Part shown: positions 25,264 through 32,722 of the stretch, piece after piece
Layout of the letters: every line of letters begins with the position of its first letter
How positions within the stretch are numbered: position 1 is the first letter of the stretch
Assembly (NCBI GenBank): GCA_002354335.1
Contig: DELI01000008.1
Coordinates: 8,948-72,947, forward strand
Origin: Sphingobacterium sp. UBA2700
Lineage (GTDB): Bacteria; Bacteroidota; Bacteroidia; Sphingobacteriales; Sphingobacteriaceae
Length of the DNA: 64,000 nucleotides
Direction: 5' to 3'
Made by a program: the position numbers and the translations under genes
Notes under the pieces: generated by a model
What the model was told of the DNA's origin: nothing
Seen by the model: the letters and a program-made list of their open reading frames with translations, nothing else
Databases searched by the model: none

Positions 25264-26583
25264 ATGGGAAAAAAAGTTGCTTTCTATACACTGGGCTGTA
25301 AGCTGAATTTTTCAGAAACATCGTCCATCGGTCGAATCTTCAAGGATGCAGGCTACGAGACTACGCCATTTAATAGTCAAGCGGACGTGTATGTCATCAA
25401 TACATGTTCGGTAACGGATCATGCAGACCGTAAGTGTAGAAAGGTTGTTAAAGAAGCATTAAAATACTCGCCAAACGCCTATATCACAATTGTAGGCTGC
25501 TATGCGCAATTGAAACCGAAGGAAATCTCCGATATTCCCGGTGTGGATATGGTATTAGGTGCGGCAGAGAAATTCAATATTCTAGAGCATATTAATGACC
25601 TGACGAAGAACGAAAAGGCAGTTGTGCACAATGCCCCAATTGATGAAACCAACCAATTTGTTTCGGCATTCTCGATAGGTGACAGAACGCGTACCTTCCT
25701 GAAAGTTCAAGACGGTTGCGACTATTCTTGTACCTTCTGTACTATTCCATTGGCTCGTGGCGCTAGTCGCTCAGGCAAGATCGAAGATATCGTCAAGCAG
25801 GCGGAAGAAATAGCTGCGTCCGGGGTTAAAGAAATCGTGCTAACAGGCGTCAATATTGGCGACTTTGGTGTCCGCGATGGCAAGCGTCAGGATCGTTTCG
25901 TCGATCTAGTAAAAGCATTAGACGAGGTGGAAGGCATCGACAGAATTCGTATATCCTCTATCGAACCTAACTTATTGACGAATGAGATCATCGAATTTGT
26001 CGCTCAATCGAAGCGCTTCGTTCCACATTTCCATATGCCATTGCAATCTGGAAACAACGCGGTGTTAGCGAAGATGCGACGTCGCTATAAGCGTGAGCTC
26101 TACAATGAGCGCGTAGCAAAGATTAAGTCTTTGATGCCTGATTGCTGCATAGGGGTAGACGTAATTGTCGGTTTCCCAGGCGAAACGCGCGAGGATTTCA
26201 TCGATACGTATAACTTTCTGAATGAAATGGATATCTCTTATCTCCATGTTTTCACGTATTCAGAACGAGAGAACACCATTGCTGCGCAGATGAAAGGTGC
26301 TGTACCTGGCGCACAGCGTAGCGACCGAAGTAAGATGTTACATATCTTATCTGAGAAAAAACGTCGTGCATTCTACGAGTCTCAGCTTGGTAAGACCGAT
26401 ATGGTGCTATTTGAAGGTGATGAGAAAGACGGTTATATGCATGCTTTCTCGAGAAACTATGTGAAAGTGCGTACGCCTTATGACCCCTTATTGGTCAATG
26501 AAGTTGTGCCTGTCAAGTTTATCAGCATCGCAGAAAACGGGGATGTAGATATCGAAGAAATCCCAGAACTATTGCTGCATTAA
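25264..26583 (+). CDS. mtaB: tRNA t6A37 methylthiotransferase MtaB
   Basis: 439 residues in the methylthiotransferase layout: an N-terminal UPF0004 domain (FYTLGCKLNFSETS; cysteines also in INTCSVT and VGCYAQ), a radical-SAM domain with CxxxCxxC at residues 152, 156 and 159 (CDYSCTFC), and a C-terminal TRAM-like domain. It converts t6A37 to ms2t6A37 in ANN-reading tRNAs. The GCKLNFSE form and length favour MtaB over MiaB or RimO. I start at ATG 25264; the TTG four codons upstream overlaps the putative -7 element and would only add four residues. Confidence 0.93.
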   Translation: MGKKVAFYTLGCKLNFSETSSIGRIFKDAGYETTPFNSQADVYVINTCSVTDHADRKCRKVVKEALKYSPNAYITIVGCYAQLKPKEISDIPGVDMVLGAAEKFNILEHINDLTKNEKAVVHNAPIDETNQFVSAFSIGDRTRTFLKVQDGCDYSCTFCTIPLARGASRSGKIEDIVKQAEEIAASGVKEIVLTGVNIGDFGVRDGKRQDRFVDLVKALDEVEGIDRIRISSIEPNLLTNEIIEFVAQSKRFVPHFHMPLQSGNNAVLAKMRRRYKRELYNERVAKIKSLMPDCCIGVDVIVGFPGETREDFIDTYNFLNEMDISYLHVFTYSERENTIAAQMKGAVPGAQRSDRSKMLHILSEKKRRAFYESQLGKTDMVLFEGDEKDGYMHAFSRNYVKVRTPYDPLLVNEVVPVKFISIAENGDVDIEEIPELLLH

Positions 26584-26598
26584 GAAATTAAGACATAT

Positions 26599-26631
26599 AA
26601 AAAAAGGCGATCAAATTCTGATCGCCTTTTT
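26599..26631. terminator. Bidirectional intrinsic terminator
   Basis: AAAAAGGCGATC-AAATTCT-GATCGCCTTTTT, a 12-bp stem flanked by A and T tracts, between convergent mtaB (+) and the phosphate transporter gene (-). Confidence 0.9.
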
Positions 26632-26643
26632 CATTTCAACGCT

Positions 26644-28914
26644 TTATTGCTGATTCCGTCTACGGAAGGAAGCAAATTCCTTATGAAGTCTCAATAATTT
26701 ATAAGTCGAACTGAGAAGCTCGTTTGTTTCTAAAAGTATGGAGAAGTATAATCTACTGTTTTTAGGGCTGCTCTCCGATGTTCTGATTCGGTCGATTTGC
26801 TTGTCCAGCAAGTTGTTGATGTACTCTTGAATATCTTCTCTCGCATCAATCAAGGAGTCTATCTTGCTGAAATCTTGACGCTTATAGGCCATGTTGATCT
26901 TCGAGAACCAATCTCCTAAACGTTCAACCACATATTTCAAATCTTTAGCCTGACTGATTCTTAGCGTTTTATGATTGTTATCCACATGGTTTAGCGCGTT
27001 CGAGTTGATGACCGCTACATTCTCAATCATATCTTGAAGATAACCAAGCGAAATAATGTAATAGCGACTTCCTTTAACCGAACTATCGTCTAGATTACGG
27101 ATAAAATTATACATGGAATTATTCGTCGAATTCAGATCATTCATCAACTTCTTGACCAACTTCTTGTTCATGCTGAGGGCCTCGAGATCTTCTTTGATCA
27201 GCGAGTCGATCGCATCTTTATAGAAGATGTTCGCTTTCGAGAACGTCTCTGAAATCTGATTCGCACTGGTTTCCATCACTTGTTGAAGTGATAGGATATC
27301 TGATTTGTCCAAGTTAAGCTCTTGCAGTGCTTTAGCCTTGATTTTCTTATCGTGACTTTTTGCGTTGCGGTACAATAGCAATGCTAACACCACTAAAGCG
27401 ATTACCAACGTCACGATGCCGCCAACTTTTAAGAAGTAGGCAATAACGAAGGCACCGGCAAAGGCGCAACCTGCCGTTACAAACCAACCGCCAATAACAT
27501 GGAACACGCCCGAAACGCGATATACAGCGCTCTCACGACCCCAAGCGCGATCCGCAAATGCCGTACCCATGGCCACCATAAACGTTACGTAGGTAGTGGA
27601 TAAAGGTAACTTCATGGAAGTTCCTAATGCGATAAGACTACTCGCAACCATCAGGTTGACCGAAGCACGAATCATATCAAACATCGGCTCGTCTTTACTT
27701 TTTGGCTTTTTCTGGCCAACAGCAATCATTGGTGTTTCAAATTTCTTGTCAATGTTCGATTGCAACGTCTTTGGCATAACGTAAGTTAGCACCGAACCCA
27801 TGCGGATAAAGCCGCGTACAATCGTTCTGGAAAGAAAGTTAGATTCGAACTTTTCATTTCCATCGCCTTGGCTCGACAAGCTCATCTCTGTTTCGATCAC
27901 CGTCTTTGCTTTCTTTGAAGTCCATAGCGTAATCACCATCACAATCCCTGCCGCAAGAAGTATCCATAACGGAGCAACGATTTCTGAGGATGCTAATGCG
28001 TCCATCGTAAAAGTATCAGGATTGGCTCCCGGTACACTTTGGAATATTTCAATAGACTGTATAGCAGCAACTGGAACACCGATAAAGTTAACCAGGTCGT
28101 TTCCCGCAAATGAAAGCGCTAATGCGAATGTTCCGATACCAATAATGACTTTCAGGATGTTGATGCCTAATTGGGTGATAATAAAGCTGATGATGGTACA
28201 AACCACAAAGCTACCGCCTAAAAGCAACAACTCATGCGTTTTGATCCAGTTTTTGACGTCCGAGCCTAAGAAAGACACCTCTTTCAATCCTTTAATCAGA
28301 ATGAAATAACTGATCGCAGCCATAGCGATCCCGCCAAATACCACACCCACAGTCTTTAGTTTCTTCTCAAATTGGAAGGTGAAAAGCACTCTGGAAATGT
28401 ATTGCACCAGCATACCGATGCTGAAGGAAATGACCACCGAAAGAAGGATACTGTAGACAATTTCGGAGGCTTTCTCGGTATTGATATAGGATGAAAGGGT
28501 AGACCAGCTACCGTCGGTCATCAAGATTTTAAAAACGGCTAAACTGATCGCGGCACCCAATAATTCGAATACAATAGAAACCGTGGTCGATGTTGGGAGG
28601 CCGAAATAATTAAAAATATCCAACAGAATAATGTCGGTTATCATGACCGCTAGAAATATAGCGATGACATCGTCGAAAGTAAATTTACTGGGGACATAGA
28701 TACCGCTTCGCGCAATCTCCATCATCCCGCTAGAAAATACCGATCCAATGAGAATACCTAAACTGGCAATAATCATAATGGTCTTGAAAGGGATTGCTTT
28801 CGAACCAATCGCCGAGTTAAGGAAGTTTACAGCGTCATTACTGACACCAACCATTAAATCAATAATTGCTAGGACGGCAAGGGTAATAAGAACTAGGTAA
28901 AGATAGTTTTCCAT
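26644..28914 (-). CDS. PiT-family inorganic phosphate transporter with PhoU-like C-terminal domain
   Basis: 756 residues. The PHO4/PiT signature occurs twice, as GVSNDAVNFLNSAIGSKAI near residue 23 and SFAGNDLVNFIGVPVAA near residue 275, as expected for the inverted duplication. About twelve membrane segments extend to residue 520. The last 230 residues are charged and helical with regular acidic and hydrophobic spacing, resembling a fused PhoU-like regulatory domain. The protein imports phosphate using a cation gradient. It is followed by the terminator shared with mtaB. An EamA gene lies upstream with a 67-nt gap, probably a separate unit. Confidence 0.92.
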   Translation of the reverse strand: MENYLYLVLITLAVLAIIDLMVGVSNDAVNFLNSAIGSKAIPFKTIMIIASLGILIGSVFSSGMMEIARSGIYVPSKFTFDDVIAIFLAVMITDIILLDIFNYFGLPTSTTVSIVFELLGAAISLAVFKILMTDGSWSTLSSYINTEKASEIVYSILLSVVISFSIGMLVQYISRVLFTFQFEKKLKTVGVVFGGIAMAAISYFILIKGLKEVSFLGSDVKNWIKTHELLLLGGSFVVCTIISFIITQLGINILKVIIGIGTFALALSFAGNDLVNFIGVPVAAIQSIEIFQSVPGANPDTFTMDALASSEIVAPLWILLAAGIVMVITLWTSKKAKTVIETEMSLSSQGDGNEKFESNFLSRTIVRGFIRMGSVLTYVMPKTLQSNIDKKFETPMIAVGQKKPKSKDEPMFDMIRASVNLMVASSLIALGTSMKLPLSTTYVTFMVAMGTAFADRAWGRESAVYRVSGVFHVIGGWFVTAGCAFAGAFVIAYFLKVGGIVTLVIALVVLALLLYRNAKSHDKKIKAKALQELNLDKSDILSLQQVMETSANQISETFSKANIFYKDAIDSLIKEDLEALSMNKKLVKKLMNDLNSTNNSMYNFIRNLDDSSVKGSRYYIISLGYLQDMIENVAVINSNALNHVDNNHKTLRISQAKDLKYVVERLGDWFSKINMAYKRQDFSKIDSLIDAREDIQEYINNLLDKQIDRIRTSESSPKNSRLYFSILLETNELLSSTYKLLRLHKEFASFRRRNQQ

Positions 28915-28981
28915 AAGACATTATCTGTTGATACTGTTGTTCGGATTTGTGTGAATTGAAATAAATAAATTCACGAAATTA

Positions 28982-29896
28982 TTAATTTAAAGTCGGATTT
29001 GAGGATTTTTGTTTTGGAATATTCTTCCATACGATTATCATCAGGATAAAAACAACCCCCAACCACTTCATCCAGGAAACAGATTCGTGCAATACCAGAT
29101 AAGACATACATACCGCGACGGGTAGTTCTACGGCGCTTAATACAGCCCCCAATGAATAACCGACGCTAGGCATACCATAAGCAAAAAGCAAAGGTGGTAT
29201 CACTGTACCGAATAGCGCGAGCAGAAGTCCGTAGGGTAAAATTCCTAAAAAGGTTTCGCTCTGTAATAAACTGACCGGCTGCAGCGTAATTGCGATCAGT
29301 AGAAAAGCTCCGCTAATCATCAGCGCCGATTTATGGATCGGAGGGTAGTCATTTCCAACTCTGCCATTAACAATCATAAAGACCGAATAGGCGGTTGCGG
29401 CTAATACGCCGTAGATTAAACCAGGAATGGAAAAGGAAGATAGGGGCTCCTCGATTAACCCTGTTGCGAAGACGGTACCGATCAATATGCAGACGATTCC
29501 GATAACCTGCGTCCCGCTCGGCTTCACCTTGAAAAAGATGAATTCAATGAGTTGTCCTATCCATATATATTGCATCAGCAACACAATCGCCAAGGATGCA
29601 GGAACTAACTGTACACATTTATAATATAAGATACTAACCGTGCCTGTACTGACCCCTGCCAAGATGATTTTCCACTTCGAAGATTTAGAAGGATATTTTT
29701 TCTGTGATTTATTTCTCCCTACCGCTCCCCACAATAGCCAAAGAATTAAGGCCCCTAAAAAGGCTTGTATGCCTGTGACTTCGCCTAAAGAGTAACCCTG
29801 CTCGTAAGCTTTCTTTACAAATGTGGAGAGAATTCCAAAGCTCGCAGCACCTAGAAAAACTGCAATTGCTCCCTGAGTTTTGTTCATATCCTGCAA
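28982..29896 (-). CDS. EamA/DMT-family transporter
   Basis: 304 residues with ten hydrophobic segments and the EamA duplication (AFLGALILWLLWG; VSWMKWLGVVFILMIIVWK). It differs clearly from the EamA protein at 6.7 kb. Substrate unknown. The gene is on the minus strand upstream of the phosphate transporter; the N-terminus MNKTQGAIAVFLGAASFG (four residues into this frame) is an equally good start. Confidence 0.9.
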   Translation of the reverse strand: MQDMNKTQGAIAVFLGAASFGILSTFVKKAYEQGYSLGEVTGIQAFLGALILWLLWGAVGRNKSQKKYPSKSSKWKIILAGVSTGTVSILYYKCVQLVPASLAIVLLMQYIWIGQLIEFIFFKVKPSGTQVIGIVCILIGTVFATGLIEEPLSSFSIPGLIYGVLAATAYSVFMIVNGRVGNDYPPIHKSALMISGAFLLIAITLQPVSLLQSETFLGILPYGLLLALFGTVIPPLLFAYGMPSVGYSLGAVLSAVELPVAVCMSYLVLHESVSWMKWLGVVFILMIIVWKNIPKQKSSNPTLN

Positions 29897-29922
29897 AGTA
29901 AGGGAATATTTGGTTTAGAAAT

Positions 29923-29988
29923 AGTATTTAGTAGTTAGTACTTAGTGTTAGACCAGATCCTGTCAATCCTTGCATCCTTTCTTTCCTG
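29923..29988 (+). repeat. TAGTAGTTAGTACTTAG-family repeat, second locus
   Basis: TAGTATTTAGTAGTTAGT followed by TTAGACCAGATCCTGTCAA and a pyrimidine-rich tail. It aligns over about 60 bases with 10771-10833 but lacks the inverted right arm. Confidence 0.6.
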
Positions 29989-30049
29989 GGGCAAGACACA
30001 GGTGCTCAACCCCAAAACTTCAACACAAAAGCTACAACCCTTCTTCGGC

Positions 30050-30128
30050 TTAAAGCCCTTTCATAACCAATGTAAAACCCTTTCATAACCATGTCAAACC
30101 CGCTCCGAAAGGGTTCATCATTGGGACT
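30050..30128. repeat. Direct and inverted repeats with CCCTTTCATAACCA
   Basis: CCCTTTCATAACCA occurs twice, 24 nt apart. The following CAAACCCGCTCCGAAAGGGTTC forms a small hairpin (AACCC...GGGTT). The segment resembles the palindrome at 10690-10723. Confidence 0.5.
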
Positions 30129-30237
30129 GGAAGGGATCTGCATAAAAAGAGAGTTGTCGAAGCTTTCGTTAGCTTTACGCTAATATCTCACTTCTCAAAT
30201 TTAATATCTATTCCCAACAGATGTTGAAAAAAAATGA

Positions 30238-30269
30238 TTTGAATATGAGTTGATTTTCAGATACTTTTG
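30238..30269 (+). promoter_or_regulatory. Bacteroidetes-type promoter of the NlpC/P60 gene
   Basis: TTTG (30238-30241), 20 nt, TACTTTTG (30262-30269): a full match to the TTTG-N19/20-TAnnTTTG consensus. It decides the start of the next gene: the TTG at 30267 lies inside the -7 element and cannot be the start codon. Confidence 0.8.
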
Positions 30270-30284
30270 AATATGCGATTCGAT

Positions 30285-30872
30285 ATGAAAGTTAATTTTG
30301 CCGTACTGTTTTTATTATTAGGTGCTTTGCTGTTCAGTTCATGTGGTGCTAAGAAGAAGTCCGCCAGCGGGCCATTGGTCGGAGGGGGGCGCCCGAGTAA
30401 GAATGCGCCGATCAGTGATGCGAGTGATGCTCGTGGGATGGAATACTCCAAGGATAAGTTGGAGAATTATGCTGCACTTTTAGGGGTCAAACAAAAAGAA
30501 CTCGATAATAAAAGTCTGTATTACGTAATTGACGAGTGGATGGGTACACCACATCGAATGGGAGGCTTGGACAAGCGCGGTGTGGATTGCTCTGGGTTTG
30601 TAGGGATGTTGTATCGCAAAGCATATGGGAAGGATTTGCCACGCAGCTCACGCGATATGGCAGAGGTTATCAAGCGTAAATATGACAGGCAGCTAAAGGA
30701 GGGCGATTTGGTGTTTTTCTCTTTTGGCGGTCGCAATATAGACCATGTGGGAATCTATTTGCATAACGATAAGTTTGTGCATGTATCGACCAGAAAAGGC
30801 GTTATCATCTCCAGTTTGAAGGACGCATGGTATTCGAAATATTTCACGCGTTGCGGCACACCAACGATTTAA
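30285..30872 (+). CDS. NlpC/P60-family cell-wall peptidase lipoprotein
   Basis: 195 residues with a lipoprotein signal (LLFSSCGAKKK). The catalytic domain has the nucleophile at C102 (RGVDCSGFVGMLYRKAYG) and the histidine in RNIDHVGIYLHN, with HVSTRKGVIISSL as third element. It should cleave D-glutamyl-diaminopimelate (or similar) peptide bonds in peptidoglycan. I choose ATG 30285 because an upstream TTG at 30267 overlaps the -7 promoter element; an ATG at 30273 would lie at about the predicted transcription start. Monocistronic. Confidence 0.9.
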   Translation: MKVNFAVLFLLLGALLFSSCGAKKKSASGPLVGGGRPSKNAPISDASDARGMEYSKDKLENYAALLGVKQKELDNKSLYYVIDEWMGTPHRMGGLDKRGVDCSGFVGMLYRKAYGKDLPRSSRDMAEVIKRKYDRQLKEGDLVFFSFGGRNIDHVGIYLHNDKFVHVSTRKGVIISSLKDAWYSKYFTRCGTPTI

Positions 30873-30981
30873 TGGTAAGTCGATCTATTCGATTGCAAGT
30901 AATGGAATTCTCATATTAGAAATAAAGGTCGCTTTAATGCCTGCAAATCTTTACTTTTGTCCAAATTTTTAAAGACTTGTC

Positions 30982-31482
30982 ATGCAAGATAGAACAAAAC
31001 GAATTTTTATTGCCCTTTGTATCATTATCCCATTCCTGATTTACTGTGTTTATTATTATGCAGGGATGATTAAGAATGCGCCCTACCGTTTTTCTGATTT
31101 TGAATCGATAGAATTGGTTTATGGTTATCCTGATTCCATGTTAAATCAGTACAACTCTAAAACACATCAATATCAATATTTGACGAAACAAGGCGAGGTT
31201 GTTAAGGATACGCTGAAGCTGCGCGATGATGATTTTTTATACTTGCACCGGAAGGCAATGGAGCTGGGGTATTGGAATGTTGCAGATGATATGACTACGC
31301 CGCAAGACAAAAGAACGACCGGAGCGCGCGTTCCACGTTATAAATTGACCTTCAATTACAAAGAGAAATCTAAGTCAGTGACGCTAGATGCGGATTATGA
31401 AGGCGTGCAGAAGATGAAAGACGCTGCCAAGACTACCATTGATGAGGTTTTAAACATGATTGCGACAGCAAAGGCTAGATAA
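30982..31482 (+). CDS. Hypothetical membrane-anchored protein
   Basis: 166 residues: one N-terminal membrane helix (IFIALCIIIPFLIYCVYYYAG) and a soluble domain with alternating charged and aromatic residues. I recognise no family. A -7-like TACTTTTG lies at 30952-30959, 22 nt before the ATG. The gene stands alone, and a terminator lies about 120 nt downstream. Confidence 0.75.
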   Translation: MQDRTKRIFIALCIIIPFLIYCVYYYAGMIKNAPYRFSDFESIELVYGYPDSMLNQYNSKTHQYQYLTKQGEVVKDTLKLRDDDFLYLHRKAMELGYWNVADDMTTPQDKRTTGARVPRYKLTFNYKEKSKSVTLDADYEGVQKMKDAAKTTIDEVLNMIATAKAR

Positions 31483-31803
31483 TAAGCGAAACTTTATTAT
31501 TTAATTTTCGCTTAACTATAACTTTACAACATAGCGATACCTTTGAGTCAAGTAATTTGTTTCAATAAATTGTTTGGTGATTTAAAGGTTATTAGGTAAA
31601 CAAGAAAGAGGTCGACCCCCCATCGGCCTCTTTTATTTTTTCTCTTCCACTGTTTTTAGATTTTCCTCTCTCTAAATTTACTTATTACATTTCTCAATAA
31701 TTTTTCTTACTAAAACCCATTAGGAAAAAGAATTGCCGTGTTTCAATAATTTTAGCGTTGTATGTTTAGAATATTTCCATAACTTTCCTTTAAAAATTAA
31801 ATT
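31483..31803. other. Intergenic region of 321 bp
   Basis: No coding sequence seen. It holds a weak hairpin (AAGCGAA...TTCGCTT, 31493-31513), the terminator at 31605-31640 and the AT-rich upstream region of the aquaporin gene. Confidence 0.55.
31605..31640 (+). terminator. Intrinsic terminator
   Basis: AAAGAGGTCGA / TCGGCCTCTTT (one G-U pair) with a seven-base loop, then TTATTTTT. It lies 120 nt after the hypothetical protein gene and should end its transcript. Confidence 0.75.
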
Positions 31804-32528
31804 ATGGAAACAAAAATCTCTTCGAAATTCATTGCTGAGCTGATTGGGACTTTCGGTTTAGTATTATTTGGATGTGGTGCCGCAGCGATTGCTGGTGGCG
31901 ACACGCTGGCACAAACATCTGGGTTAGGCTTATTGGGGATCTCGTTAGCTTTCGGGTTCTCGGTTGTTGTTTTTGCGTATGCGATTGGTGGTATTTCTGG
32001 CTGCCATATTAATCCAGCCGTAACAATCGGGGTGCTGGTATCCGGCCGCATGTCATTCAAAGACGCAATTGTTTACATTATCGCACAATTAATAGGAGCG
32101 TTAATTGGAGCCTTTGTATTAAAGACTGTTCTTTCCGGACAACTTGCAGGTTTTACTGCTGGCGAATGGGCCTTTGGATCAAACGGATGGGGTAAAGGAT
32201 ATCAGAATGAATACAATATGACCGCTGCATTTATCACAGAGACTGTATTGACCGCTGTATTCCTATTTGTTATTTTGGCGACCACCTCAAAAGTGGGTAA
32301 TGGAACAATGGCTGGTCTAGCGATTGGTTTCACATTAGTTTTAATCCACCTTTTCGCAATTCCAATCACCGGAACATCGGTAAATCCTGCGCGTAGCTTT
32401 GGTCCAGCATGTTGGCTGGGGGGCAAGCGCTATCGCAACTCTGGTTGTTTTTTGCCGCTCCAATCTTAGGAGCAATTATTGGTGCTATGCTTTGGAAAGT
32501 TACTTACGCGGAACCTAAAGAAGCATAA
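31804..32528 (+). pseudogene. aqpZ: Aquaporin (AqpZ-like) with a 1-nt frameshift near the C-terminus
   Basis: MIP channel protein with both NPA boxes: HINPAVTIG and SVNPARSFGPA. After GPA the reading frame runs into a foreign tail and stops at 32469. One added base restores the expected last helix (GGQALSQLWLFFAAPILG) and tail to a TAA at 32526-32528, about 241 residues, the normal AqpZ length. The missing base could be in the G6 tract at 32418-32423 or in the GCA-TG just before it. The truncated form would lack most of helix six and probably not fold normally. This is either a real loss, a phase-variable G tract or a sequence error. Confidence 0.88.
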
Positions 32529-32559
32529 TTTCGAATTCTTAAAAAATTAACAATAATGC

Positions 32560-32586
32560 GAAGCCTCCAGATGGGGGCTTCTTCTG
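32560..32586 (+). terminator. Intrinsic terminator after aquaporin gene
   Basis: GAAGCCTCC / GGGGGCTTC stem (one G-U pair) with a four-base loop, followed by TTCTGTTATTT. The T tract is interrupted. Confidence 0.6.
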
Positions 32587-32688
32587 TTATTTCTCGCTTG
32601 CAAGGTCTATGCTGTAGGCAAGCTTCAGGTTCCTAAGTCCTTCAAGGTCTTGCACCTGTTTTTTGTGCTTATTCTAGTTTGGATCTTG

Positions 32689-32719
32689 TTGTTCATCACC
32701 TCAAAAATGATTATCTTCG
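32689..32719 (+). promoter_or_regulatory. Putative dnaX promoter giving a leaderless mRNA
   Basis: TTG (32689-32691), 20 nt, TATCTTCG (32712-32719), one base off TAnnTTTG. The dnaX ATG begins 3 nt after the element, so the start site of transcription would fall at or next to the A of the ATG. Confidence 0.6.
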
Positions 32720-32722
32720 CAC

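Larger units (their letters stand above)
29897..30284. other. Intergenic region of 388 bp with repeats
   Basis: It holds no coding sequence I can support. It contains one copy of the TAGTAGTTAGTACTTAG repeat (29923-29988), a GC-richer repeat region with two direct copies of CCCTTTCATAACCA (30056-30104), and the promoter of the NlpC/P60 gene. Confidence 0.6.

Noticed and set aside
27800..28309. 169-codon plus-strand frame inside the phosphate transporter gene
   Set aside because: Complement of a membrane-protein coding sequence with no start signal; the minus-strand gene is certain.
30267..30284. TTG at 30267 as the NlpC/P60 start
   Set aside because: These bases are the end of a consensus -7 element, so they are not in the mRNA.
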